From NCBI GenBank assembly GCA_023515795.1, contig JALGPX010000071.1, positions 1 through 28,085 of the forward strand: 28,085 nucleotides of DNA, read 5' to 3'. The notes under the pieces were generated by a model. That model saw only the letters and a program-made list of their open reading frames with translations. It was not told the DNA's origin and did not search any database. This DNA comes from Amoeboaphelidium occidentale (Eukaryota; Aphelidiomycota; Aphelidea). Positions 9,291 through 17,900 of the stretch are shown piece after piece; the first letter of the stretch is position 1; every line of letters begins with the position of its first letter. The position numbers were made by a program, and so were the translations under genes.

Positions 9291-10278
9291 TACTTGTTAA
9301 AAATAGTTCGTACTCCAATAATTGGGTAAACTTTATGACATCGTTTCATATAAAGGGAAATGATTAAATGAATGGCGAAATCTCTGGAATTGGCACCATT
9401 CTTGATAAAAGTCTGGATTTATTCGATCACAAGCTATTCTTCGGCACATAAAGGATTTTTTTCAAGCAAAATATTAATAATTTTGCAAATAGCATAGAAG
9501 ATCAATCATCTAATTGTGGTGTTTCAACTTGGAGCAATAAAAGAAGGATATACAATTTTCGGAGCGTTTTGGAATACATTTTGCTGCGAGTGGAAATAAC
9601 TAGTTCTCACTGACCAGCTAACTACGGGTACGTGAGTTCCATTCTTCAAACTTTCACAAATCACAATAAACCTTTTTCGTGCTGAAGCAATACAGTAGGT
9701 TGCTCAGGGCGCGCAGAGCCTTGACGCGAAGCATAAATGAAACATCCAAATAGTCGTTTTCCGAGGAGTGTTCAATTGTAGTGGTATTATTAGTAGAATT
9801 ATTCATTGGTTCCGCGTTCTGAATTCTCTAAATCATAAATCAGTGTCGTGAAACAAAGCAATTTCTGTATCCATTTCTTACTAACGGTGGAAATAGCAGT
9901 TGCATTGGTAGAAGTAGCAGTGAAATTTCAGGACCTTTATGGCAAAGTACAAAATTGTGACAGTTCCCGATACTGATTGCACATCTGGAGAGAAATACTG
10001 AAGAACTGGGAGCTGTTACTACAATGAAGTCTTCCGGTAAGCCAGAAGAATTTGAGACTTCAACTGACTTTGGTGTAACCTTGCGATGACCCGGGTCATC
10101 TGTTAAGCCAACCAAAAATTCCATCCAATAGATGTCCATGATACATTAGATTTCGAGATCTAATGAGATTTGAGTATTTGTACACACATGTAACCTTGAA
10201 AGATCAAATCAGCCAATGATATCGCTGGAGCTCTGCGGGATAAAAACTAAATTTCTTTATTCCAATAAGACCGCCAAT
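9291..10278. other. Gene-poor stretch, no convincing gene
   Basis: No gene is supported. Two plus-strand frames look protein-like but are broken by single stops: from ATG 9368 (MNGEISGIGTILDKSLDL, TAA at about 9449, then open for about 50 more codons) and from about 9841 to 10089 (including PFLTNGGNSSCIGRSSSEIS, one TGA, then LIAHLERNTEELGAVTTMKS). A 99-codon minus-strand frame (9840-10139) overlaps the second. These could be decayed exons. The region also includes upstream sequence of the SET9-like gene and the 3' flank of the Crinkler-like gene. Confidence 0.3.
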
Positions 10279-12111
10279 CTACTCTTGCAAGTCCAGGTTT
10301 CGTAACGCAGGGAACGTATCATGCAATTCATCAAGTAATACCACATAGTCTTTGACTTCAGCAGTATTTGTGCCAACACATGATCTAGGAACGATCCAAT
10401 ACAATTCCATGCCTTCATGATTTGAATCTCCAAAACAAAGTTCCTTCCATCTCTTACCATTATCCCCTGCGCCATTCATTTTCCTATGCGAAGAAAAAGG
10501 CTTCTGTAAAGTGATCTGAAAACCCATTAATACTTTCCGTTTAGAATCCCACAAAAATAAATCAAAGCCTGGGTAATTTGAACATTCAGGAATGAATAAA
10601 GTTGTAACTCTAGGATTGAATGAAGATTCCGTAGGAACACCCATACCATTAAAGCGCACAATGTAGGTAATCTCAATAGTACGTTTGGAAGCAACCCTCT
10701 GGGACAATCCATTCTTCGTGGTTTTGCGGCATGAAAAAGTAAACATTCTTGTCAGTTCCAAGGATGTAACAATGTACTTCTCAACGATACGCCCTTTGGT
10801 GTCATTTGTGTAACCTCCATTGAATACAACTTCCGCGACCATTCCAAGAGAGTTCATGAGACCAACTCCATGATACCCCAACAACGCTTGACGAGCAATA
10901 GGATTCAACGCAGTGATCAAAGCATCGCCATTATCATCCTGGATGATGTCAAAGACTTGTCTGTCCATTCCTGTGATGGTTTCTGGAGGAGAAAGTCCAA
11001 AAGCCATGCGAGTAATGCATTCTCGTAGATTCTGTCTTCTTAGTTCAGACAAATTATCAGAAAATTTTGCATGCATGTCCGCCATCTCCTTCATCCTTTC
11101 ATGACGATACAAGGCTGTTTTTTCTTGCAATGTTTCTTTTGGTTGCTTCCATAACAGACTCAGTTCATAAGGAACACCACCAGTCCAATAAAATGCTTCA
11201 ACAGCTTCATCAGACTTGGGATTAATTTTCACATCGTTATGAAGCCAATAATAATCACACCATGCCTTAAACTCGTCATCATCAAAGTTGTGGGATGAAA
11301 TGTCATAAGTGTACCAACCCTTCATCTCAGTTGGATAACCTTCATTGTTTGCAGAAGCAGAAATCACGACTTTGACACCAGCTGTAGAATAATTCGAAAG
11401 TTTGCTAATGATATTGAATGGAAACTTATCTACTAAAACAGAACGAGCATACAAAGCATTGTGCTGATCACATATAATTATCCATTCAAGCTTAGCCAGC
11501 GTAACGTAGTTAACCAAAATATCAATCAGCTGTTCCAACATTTCTTCCCTTTCAGAGCCACGAACAGCATTGCACCACTCCACAATAGATTTTCCTTGAA
11601 TAGTATCATCATAGAATGTAGTAACAAGTTCTCGTAGAATGTAACCGTAAATATCTACACGCCAAGAACCACAGTCATTGATGTAAGTCACTCTGAAGCC
11701 TTCATTCCTTTTCATGCGAAGTTCAGTAGCCAAGAGATACAGCGAATGACTCTTCCCAACACCAACTGGTCCACGAACGTAAAGACCATTGTTTTCTTCC
11801 CCATCAAGTTCAAGCACGACTTCTTTCAAGTTTGCGTAAGACTTCCTCATGATGAAATGGACAACAGTTTTCTGGACCTTAAAACGATATTGCAGCTGGT
11901 GAGGTGAAATCAGTGGTAAAGCCAAGGCTTGTGGTGTAGTAGGAAACCCGACGATGGATTCCACAGCTTTTTGTGACTTAACTGCAAAATCTCTGGTAGA
12001 TTCAAGAGTACGGATAGGCAGTGAAGGAAACGCATCATCGTTTCTTGTTTCATCGATCTTGCGCTTTTTAGGATATACTCGAACTGCTGACGACGACATG
12101 GCAGACAACAT
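10279..12111 (-). CDS. Crinkler-like (CRN) NTPase-nuclease protein
   Basis: A 610-residue protein with the two-part build of Crinkler-type effectors. A P-loop NTPase of the STAND/AAA-like class has Walker A GPVGVGKSHS (114-123), the segment VTYINDCGSWR, and a Walker-B-like strand EWIIICDQHNALYAR (about 209-223). The C-terminal part carries a restriction-endonuclease-fold nuclease: a conserved Glu (GRIVEKYIV, E444), then FDLFLWDSKRKVLMGFQITL, where D517 and the Q-x-T strand (Q532) match PD-(D/E)xK spacing. This family is known from oomycetes, chytrids and arbuscular mycorrhizal fungi, where members enter host nuclei or act in conflict between genomes. No signal peptide or ubiquitin-like header domain is visible. 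The N-terminus has a basic, nuclear-localisation-like motif (YPKKRKIDE). Start is ATG 12111; the frame continues upstream only to a TTG. No stop or frameshift, so it looks intact. Confidence 0.85.
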   Translation of the reverse strand: MLSAMSSSAVRVYPKKRKIDETRNDDAFPSLPIRTLESTRDFAVKSQKAVESIVGFPTTPQALALPLISPHQLQYRFKVQKTVVHFIMRKSYANLKEVVLELDGEENNGLYVRGPVGVGKSHSLYLLATELRMKRNEGFRVTYINDCGSWRVDIYGYILRELVTTFYDDTIQGKSIVEWCNAVRGSEREEMLEQLIDILVNYVTLAKLEWIIICDQHNALYARSVLVDKFPFNIISKLSNYSTAGVKVVISASANNEGYPTEMKGWYTYDISSHNFDDDEFKAWCDYYWLHNDVKINPKSDEAVEAFYWTGGVPYELSLLWKQPKETLQEKTALYRHERMKEMADMHAKFSDNLSELRRQNLRECITRMAFGLSPPETITGMDRQVFDIIQDDNGDALITALNPIARQALLGYHGVGLMNSLGMVAEVVFNGGYTNDTKGRIVEKYIVTSLELTRMFTFSCRKTTKNGLSQRVASKRTIEITYIVRFNGMGVPTESSFNPRVTTLFIPECSNYPGFDLFLWDSKRKVLMGFQITLQKPFSSHRKMNGAGDNGKRWKELCFGDSNHEGMELYWIVPRSCVGTNTAEVKDYVVLLDELHDTFPALRNLDLQE

Positions 12112-12365
12112 TCCGAAGAAAAAGCTGGTCCAAACTGTGTGATTGGACGGTTCATCCACCAACCAGCGAGTTAATAGATCTACCCCAAGTGATTGTTGAA
12201 CACAAGTGTATGCAAATAATTGCTGACTCTCGCTCCGAAATCCTCATTCCGTTGTAAATCAGGTAGAACATCTAAACATCTGCAAAAGTTTCTTAAAGCG
12301 CTGAGATCAGGATCAAATATAAACTTTAATGCAACTACCCTACTTAATGAAGCGCAATTCTCAAG
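12112..12365. other. Upstream region of the Crinkler-like gene
   Basis: Short plus-strand frames here (for example 12220-12414) have no recognisable content apart from their end, which runs into the Hsp70 remnant in a shifted frame. It should contain the promoter of the minus-strand Crinkler-like gene; no clear element is seen. Confidence 0.3.
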
Positions 12366-12716
12366 TACTTCTAATTCGAATGCGAACGTTTTAGAGCAGC
12401 TTGTGAACGTGTAAAGGGAACATTGTGTTTACCTTCATACAATGAATCGTTTTTAATAGAAGTTTGTGTAGCTGTTGATTTCACCACTAGCATTACTCGC
12501 CCTCATTTCGAAGAATTATGCGGTGATTTATTCCGTTCTGCTTTGGATCCTGTTGAAAAAGTACTGAGAGATTCCAAGATTGACAAGAGCAGTGTTAATG
12601 AAATTGTCTTGGTTGGTGGCTCTACTCGTATTCCAAAGGTTCAGAAATTGGTTTCTGACTTCTTCAACGGAAAGGAAGCAAACAAATTTATTAATCCTGA
12701 TGATGCCACAAGATGA
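12366..12716 (+). pseudogene. Hsp70 gene fragment, degraded
   Basis: An internal piece of cytosolic Hsp70, covering the end of the ATPase domain. Recognisable parts are [11 protein letters not shown] (from 12393), [20 protein letters not shown], then [20 protein letters not shown] and [20 protein letters not shown], ending KFINPDDA. There is no start codon in context, the part before 12393 is frame-shifted ([10 protein letters not shown] reads like the Hsp70 segment before ALRRL), and the segment after TL is scrambled (CLPSYNESF). The homology stops abruptly after NPDDA, where integrase sequence begins. Hsp70 residues before about 260 and after about 370 are absent. It is a duplicated or captured fragment, not a functional gene. 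Confidence 0.85.
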
Positions 12717-13101
12717 TACAAAAATTACAATGAAACAGGTCAAGGCATATTTGGAGCAAAATGCCATCCATCAGGTATTTCAGAAGCCAAAAAAAAACAA
12801 AGAATGAGCCAAAGATTCACGGTAAAATTGGACACTACCAAGCAGACTTGACCTTGACGCGATACAAAAAGTATAATTCAAATTATCATATATTATTGAA
12901 TGTGACCAATGTCAATACAAATTATGCGTATGTGGTAGCTTTGAAAGATAAAACCCAAGGCACTGTTAATGTTGCATTTGAATCAATCCGTCTGAAAGCA
13001 ATTAAAGATGGAAGACCGTTGAAAGTATTGCAAACCGATAACGGTAAAAAGTTTCAAAATAATCAGATTACAAAGTGGTTGCACGAGAAAGAAATTACCG
13101 C
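12706..13101 (+). mobile_element. Truncated DDE integrase (rve-type) fragment
   Basis: Joined directly to the Hsp70 fragment. The first part, [20 protein letters not shown], resembles the helical segment before the catalytic core. After a run of nine A (12788-12796) the frame shifts by one, and the core continues with HGKIGHYQADLTL, NYHILLNVTNVNTNYAYVVA, LKDKTQGTVNVAFESI and LKVLQTDNGKKFQNNQ. The two Asp of the DDE triad are in QADL and QTDNG; the Glu would lie past the contig break at 13102 and is not found on the other side. This core type occurs in Ty3-like retrotransposons, Ginger and Maverick/Polinton elements; the -YAYVVALKDK- style is closest, from memory, to the last two. It is a relic: frame-shifted, truncated at both ends, with no terminal repeats seen. 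Confidence 0.7.
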
Positions 13102-13102
13102 N
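13102..13102. other. Assembly join (single N)
   Basis: Separates the integrase relic from a repeat copy. Unlike the other two N positions, the flanks do not overlap; the right-hand piece starts exactly with the 80-bp repeat also found at 9211-9290, so an assembly break at a repeat is likely and the real distance is unknown. Confidence 0.7.
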
Positions 13103-13182
13103 CGCCACTTGTTTCGTCTGTTGAGGCAATTTTCAAAGGGAAACTTCGCAACAGGAAAGGCTGAAACAAATCGTGCCGCCGG
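13103..13182. repeat. 80-bp dispersed fold-back repeat, copy 2
   Basis: 79 of 80 bases match 9211-9290, in the same orientation. Here it lies at the start of a contig, about 155 nt upstream of the RFWD3-like start codon. Confidence 0.65.
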
Positions 13183-13337
13183 TTCAAGCGACAAGGCAAA
13201 TAGAACACTCGCGCCACTTAAGAATGTAATTAAAGATGCCTCATTCTGAAGAACTTCCGGGTCTGTTGTTAGAATGCGTTGCGTGAGCAATACAAACACG
13301 GACGTCTGATGCGGTTGTGTTGGTTTTTGGAATAGCG

Positions 13338-15076
13338 ATGCCCGAGGTGATATCAGAGCCCATCATTGTAGTTTCAGATAGTGAAGAAGAACATGAGCGG
13401 CAGGAGTTAATAGAAGCTGAATTAAGAGAACCGATTGCGCAGAGTCAAGATGATTTCGTACATGATCCTGTGCTTCAGTTACAATTACAGCCACCACCAG
13501 CAAAGAAGCAAAAGGTTGAAGAAAAGGAGAATAATCAAACGGAATTAACACTGCAAGTCGACGAAGAAGTGATTTTCTAATGCGCTGAGACTCATAATGT
13601 TTGTAGGGCAGGACATGTTCCATTTGTTTCGAGGTGTGGACCACAAAGGGAAAGCACGGAATAGTGTCGCTGAAGTGTGGTCACCTGTTTGGCAAGCAAT
13701 GCATTACAAAGTGGCTCAAGAAGAATTCTAGTTGTCCTCAGTGCAAACAGTTTGCGACAAAAGCTCATATACGCGACATATATGCGCCAACCATAGTGGC
13801 GACAGATACCTCAGAGTTAGAGAATGTCAAAAGAGAGTTGGAACAGTGCCAGCTGGAGCTGCGCAAGGAAAGATCAAAGTATCTCAGTCAGGAAGAAACA
13901 ATGCGAAAAGTCATGTTCAATATGAAACTGGCAGAGGCAGATGCTGCAAAGAAGAAGAAGGAATATGAAGAAATTCGTAGAAAGTATGAGCAGCTTCTGA
14001 AACAGAAATCTCGTACTTGTATGGACACATCGGATCTTGAACGAAGCTCTTCCGTTGTTTCAGCTCGATTAGATGACGCTCAGCAGATCATTACATCTGA
14101 TAGACAAGAGGAACCTTTCAAGCAAAAGAGTCTTCGATTAACTGAAAGACTGTTTGGATGTAAAGGGTTTCTTCATAGTGGGATGGCATTGATATTGAAC
14201 TGCGAAACTCAGATTGCAAAAGTCAATTCTTCATTCTCTGCTCCAGTTCATGATTATCTTTCCATGCAGGAATGGTGCATCAAAGACATGCAGTGTCACG
14301 AAAACTTTCTAGTGGTTTGCTCGGCAAATAAGAAATTGGGTCTGATTAAACTAGATTCTTTCAATGTTGTTCAAACTTATGATTTATCATGCAATGCATT
14401 TTCATGCTGTTGGATTCTTTCGAAGCCTGATCAAGACGACCGGTGCTTGAGAACACACGTCGTTAGTGGCATGGCTAATTCGTGTATCGAGATTTTTGAT
14501 TTACGTTGTGACAGAAAATATCTTTTGAAACGGACAGAAAAGGTAAATCCAAGAAAGATACATTTTGTTCATTATCATGATGGGTTTTTGTATATTGGGG
14601 GATTGGGTGGATTCTTTAAATGTATGTTTGAGCCATGTGATGATTTATGCACAGATCCTGTAACAATTGAATCAATGTATGTATCTGCAGGAGAAGTGTT
14701 TCCACCTGATGGGTACGTATTAGAACACGCTACAGTTAAAGTTTGCAAAGAAAATGCCTTCTCTTTGTTATGTTTCAAAGAAAAGACAACCACGCACTCA
14801 GTTTATTATCTTTATGACTGTTCGAACTCTATGAATATGATCAGTGCATGGCAATCCACAATTCCGTGCCAGGCTGATATTATTGTTAAAGAAAAGGATG
14901 AGTTTATTGTTTATCTGCCAGATATTAACGGACTAAGAGCGATCAATGTGGCCAAGAATGAAGAGACAATGATTCCATTTGAGTATGCATTAAGCGAACA
15001 TATCAAATCCATCAGGGCATCAGACAAGAATCTATATGTTCTAACTAATGAGTCACTCTACAAGTTCTTAATCTAA
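13338..15076 (+). CDS. RFWD3-like RING/WD40 E3 ubiquitin ligase (one intron)
   Basis: Exons 13338-13568 and 13607-15076 join over a 38-nt intron (GTGATT donor, TTGTAG acceptor) to give 566 residues. The splice restores the RING finger, whose first pair lies just after it: TCSICFEVW (C81, C84), LKCGHLFGKQC (C101, H103, C109), CPQC (C120, C123). Spacing and the CGHLFG motif match RFWD3, which ubiquitinates RPA and RAD51 at stalled forks and crosslinks. A coiled coil follows (about 142-215), then a C-terminal half consistent with WD40-like blades (LGLIKLDSFNVVQTYDL, GMANSCIEIFDLRCD, INGLRAINVAKNEETMIPFE). The N-terminus has a SUMO-interacting-like motif, PIIVVSDSEEE (8-18), then an acidic, Gln-rich linker. 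Start is ATG 13338. It is shorter than the human protein, mainly at the N-terminus. A nuclear DNA-repair ligase is the best call; the blade count cannot be verified by eye. Confidence 0.88.
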
Positions 15077-15143
15077 AACTAAATATTTTTAAGTTCGTTT
15101 TGGAGTGAAACTCTCCGTTTTTTGTTTTTTGGTGTCAATCGAC

Positions 15144-16391
15144 ATGATGATTTCAAATGGAAACGAAAAGCAGCAACTTCCCGTATTCATAAAACATTCA
15201 TTCCAGCCGCCTTCGAAAATTCATGAAGTACTTCGACTGTTCCCTTCGTTCCAGAAATACATTCCAAATCTCGATCCGAGCACTAAACAGGAAAAGCAAT
15301 TTGGCTTTGCGGAATTTAGCACGCTTGAAGGTGTCAGTCTTTGCAATAATATTCTACCATTGTTCGGTGTAATTGTGAGAGTGGATAAGAGTGTTAGGGT
15401 TCTGTCAAGGAAGGATGAACAGTTGGCGCAGAAGATTAGCGCCTTGTTGGGCACTGAGCACACGCTTAAGGGCTTCGTTCCGGAACAGCAGCACAGACAA
15501 CAGTCGCGTACAGATGGAAATGAATTGAAGTCTATGGCCGAAGAAATTGTGTTGAAGAAGAAGATGGATTTGCAAAGGACTTATGCTGATCGCCTGGAGC
15601 GTTACAGGGCATTTGAAGCCAGACTGATGCACTCTATACAGTCTGACGATTCTCATGCGAAATTAGAAGAAAGGATCTACAGGCTTCAGAATGAATACGA
15701 AAATTACGGCGAAGACGATGGGCTTTGGGTGGAAGACAGGGAAAAGTGGATCAGAGAACGCCAGCGACAATCGGAAGCAGAGCGCTATGCAGACAACAAA
15801 GATCGTAATCGGGAACTTAGAGAGATGAAAATGCACCGAAGCGATGTATCTCTTCCTGAAACTGTGGCCTCTTCTGTTTCCGCGAGTGCTCACAGCGTAG
15901 CAGGCTCACAACAGTCTGCGGCAACAACAAAAGCCGTGACTTGGACTGTGTTCCGGAAAGAATTAGAAGCGCATATAAAGCAACACGCGCCATTCTTAAT
16001 TCCTTACACCGGAAAAGCAGCTGAAATGTCGCTTGATGATCTCCTTAATTATCCTGTAAAATGGCAGCAATTAACAAAAGAAGTAATCGATGGACCCATT
16101 AAATCTGTTATAACTCAGACAATTGAGAAGCTATTGGGATCTGCTGAAGAAGATTTAGTTGAGTTCGTTATGGAGATTGTATTTACATCAGAAACTGTCG
16201 GCGCACAGAAAGTTAAAAGTGATATCTTGGAGACTTTTGAGAAGGCTGAAGACTCAGAAGAGTTGCTAGTTAGAATTTGGCATGAGTGCGTTTTCCAGAG
16301 CGAAAAGATTTACCTGCTGGACGGCAGAACGTATTTGAGTGGAACCGATGGGCCAAAACTTTCTGAAATTGAGATTCAACAAATACTCTGA
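15144..16391 (+). CDS. RBM25-like splicing factor (RRM + PWI)
   Basis: 415 residues from ATG 15144 (upstream in-frame GTG/TTG codons are not starts). An N-terminal RRM has an RNP2-like strand VFIKHSF (14-20) and RNP1-like KQFGFAEFST (51-60), ending VRVDKSVRVLSRKD. The middle is a long charged helical region rich in Arg/Glu (RQRQSEAERYADNKDRNREL), and the C-terminus is a PWI domain (about 305-400): LDDLLNYPVKWQQL, VITQTIEKLLGSAEEDLVEF, ELLVRIWHECVFQSEK. This order is that of RBM25, the counterpart of yeast Snu71, a U1-snRNP-linked alternative-splicing factor that binds RNA and contacts the U1-associated protein LUC7L3. The RRM lacks some aromatic RNP residues, which is common in the family. 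It starts 67 nt after the RFWD3-like gene and stops (TGA then TAA) 9 nt before the next gene's ATG. Confidence 0.85.
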   Translation: MMISNGNEKQQLPVFIKHSFQPPSKIHEVLRLFPSFQKYIPNLDPSTKQEKQFGFAEFSTLEGVSLCNNILPLFGVIVRVDKSVRVLSRKDEQLAQKISALLGTEHTLKGFVPEQQHRQQSRTDGNELKSMAEEIVLKKKMDLQRTYADRLERYRAFEARLMHSIQSDDSHAKLEERIYRLQNEYENYGEDDGLWVEDREKWIRERQRQSEAERYADNKDRNRELREMKMHRSDVSLPETVASSVSASAHSVAGSQQSAATTKAVTWTVFRKELEAHIKQHAPFLIPYTGKAAEMSLDDLLNYPVKWQQLTKEVIDGPIKSVITQTIEKLLGSAEEDLVEFVMEIVFTSETVGAQKVKSDILETFEKAEDSEELLVRIWHECVFQSEKIYLLDGRTYLSGTDGPKLSEIEIQQIL

Positions 16392-16400
16392 TAACAGACA

Positions 16401-17210
16401 ATGTGCTCTCATGAAGGACTCCTAAAAGAAGTTTTTACTAATAAAGGTCATTTAATCTACTGCAGCCAGTGTGATACTCAACAAGTTTACTGCACATATT
16501 GTATGAGTGCTCAGGATTATGGTACTGATTGTTACAAGTGTAAAGTTCCTTTAGATCAAAATGCCCTGGATAATAAAACACTCATAGCGATACAGTGCAG
16601 TATTAGTGAAGATGAATATTATGAGTTAAAGAAGAGTTGGTTTGAACACTTGAGGAGTGTGATACTAAGGCCAGGCAAAAGGCAACGCTTGAACAATCAA
16701 CAAGAGAACACTTGTGAAAATTACAGTGAGTATTCATACAAAGAAACAGGCATGCGCTCAATGGGATTATTCAGTGTCGATGTTTCTCTGGTCACACAGT
16801 GTGTATCTGTTACATGTGCTTTGTTGACTGAATTGTCTGAACGTTATGCAAGAATACCAAGAGATCCCTGCGTAAATCTGATAACAGAAGAAGAAAAGGC
16901 GTACTTGGAATCTTATTATAAAGGAAATACAGCGACGAACGAGGCTATACGGAATGTGTGGTCAAATCTTCAAAGTTATGAGAAGCACAAGGGTTTGCTA
17001 CATAGTCTCAAGTACACTACTGATCCACTTGTCAGAAGAGTAATGAACAGAAAACTGCGCGATGTGGAACTGAAAGAAGTGGAAATAGCGACGTTAAATC
17101 AGGCTCTAAGATCGTGCACAGGAGTACAGACCATAAAACAAGTGCAGCGAGAGTGTCTGAGGAAATGCATCTTCACAGCGTTCTTTATCAAACAAGAATT
17201 CAATAAATAA
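16401..17210 (+). CDS. Cys-rich zinc-finger-like protein, unknown function
   Basis: 269 residues from ATG 16401. The N-terminus has three CxxC pairs in a row: CSQC (21-24), CTYC (31-34) and CYKC (44-47), a spacing typical of zinc ribbons or small treble-clef fingers. The rest is mainly helical with no recognised domain: DEYYELKKSWFEHLRSVIL, MGLFSVDVSLVTQCVSVTCA, TEEEKAYLESYYKGNTATNE, and a basic end (ECLRKCIFTAFFIKQEFNK). I do not recognise the family. It is in the same frame as the RBM25-like gene and only 9 nt away, so a shared transcript or a splice across the two stops cannot be excluded, although no conserved join is visible. The next gene converges and stops 11 nt away. Confidence 0.7.
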   Translation: MCSHEGLLKEVFTNKGHLIYCSQCDTQQVYCTYCMSAQDYGTDCYKCKVPLDQNALDNKTLIAIQCSISEDEYYELKKSWFEHLRSVILRPGKRQRLNNQQENTCENYSEYSYKETGMRSMGLFSVDVSLVTQCVSVTCALLTELSERYARIPRDPCVNLITEEEKAYLESYYKGNTATNEAIRNVWSNLQSYEKHKGLLHSLKYTTDPLVRRVMNRKLRDVELKEVEIATLNQALRSCTGVQTIKQVQRECLRKCIFTAFFIKQEFNK

Positions 17211-17221
17211 TCTGTATTTTA

Positions 17222-17749
17222 CTACTTCTGAATGCCCTGATAGAACATGTATTGTGAGTCTACGCCGTAAAGAGCCTTGTAGTCCCATTCGGTTTCTTCT
17301 GTGTAGTCTACAAAACCGTAGGTATACCAGAATTTCTTGGCACCAGCTAAAGAAACAAGATAAACACCATCAAACTTTCCTTTGACTATTTCTAGTAACC
17401 GTTCAAGTATGAAAGCAGCAATACCTTGGCGCCTACTATCAGGATGCACAGCAAGGTCGTGTATGAAAAAGTACTTTCCATTATTATCAATATCATCCAA
17501 CTTACTGAGCTTCACTGGGCATTTGGGGTCCGTGAAAGGGTGCGCCAAAACATAACCTAATAATACACCATCCTGAGAAGCAACCAAGGAATGTTCTGAT
17601 AAAGACAAAATTGAGGATATGGTGCGTTCGGATTCCCATAAATTCTTTGCATAACAGCTCATTTGTATTTCATGTATAAGGTTGGAATGCTTCCGCGCAT
17701 CTGCTTTCCCGATAAGAATACTTTCATCAATTCCGTTAGTTGCGATCAT
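17222..17749 (-). CDS. GNAT-family N-acetyltransferase
   Basis: 175 residues. The acetyl-CoA site of the GNAT fold is clear: beta-4 FFIHDLAVHPDSR (about 94-106) followed by the pyrophosphate loop RRQGIAAFILERL (106-118; pattern Q/R-x-x-G-x-A), then the beta-5 region GVYLVSLAGAKKFWYTYGF with the usual Tyr near the end (KFWYTYGF). The protein transfers acetyl from acetyl-CoA to an amine; the substrate (small molecule, peptide or histone) cannot be told. Start is ATG 17749 (MIATNGIDES); the frame is open upstream only from a TTG. Length and layout are normal for a single-domain GNAT. It converges with the Cys-rich gene, 11 nt between stops. Confidence 0.9.
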   Translation of the reverse strand: MIATNGIDESILIGKADARKHSNLIHEIQMSCYAKNLWESERTISSILSLSEHSLVASQDGVLLGYVLAHPFTDPKCPVKLSKLDDIDNNGKYFFIHDLAVHPDSRRQGIAAFILERLLEIVKGKFDGVYLVSLAGAKKFWYTYGFVDYTEETEWDYKALYGVDSQYMFYQGIQK

Positions 17750-17900
17750 AGTGCAAAAAAACTCACACGTGCTCAGTGCAAAGAAAGACTGTTTTGTCTG
17801 AGACAAGAAACCGCGTTTCAAATATCAACTTCTCCTACACATAACATTATTAAGAACGCGTAACCGACACAAAGAACTCAAAAAACGTTTTATTTATAAA

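Noticed and set aside
9840-10139. 99-codon minus-strand frame as a gene
   Set aside because: No recognisable domain, and the opposite strand has an equally protein-like frame; not enough to support a gene.
13063-13299. 78-codon minus-strand frame across the N at 13102
   Set aside because: It crosses an assembly join, covers the 80-bp repeat and has no recognisable content.
16401-17210. RING finger or MAT1-like protein
   Set aside because: Three CxxC pairs lack the His and the spacing of a RING, and the rest has no MAT1 landmarks.
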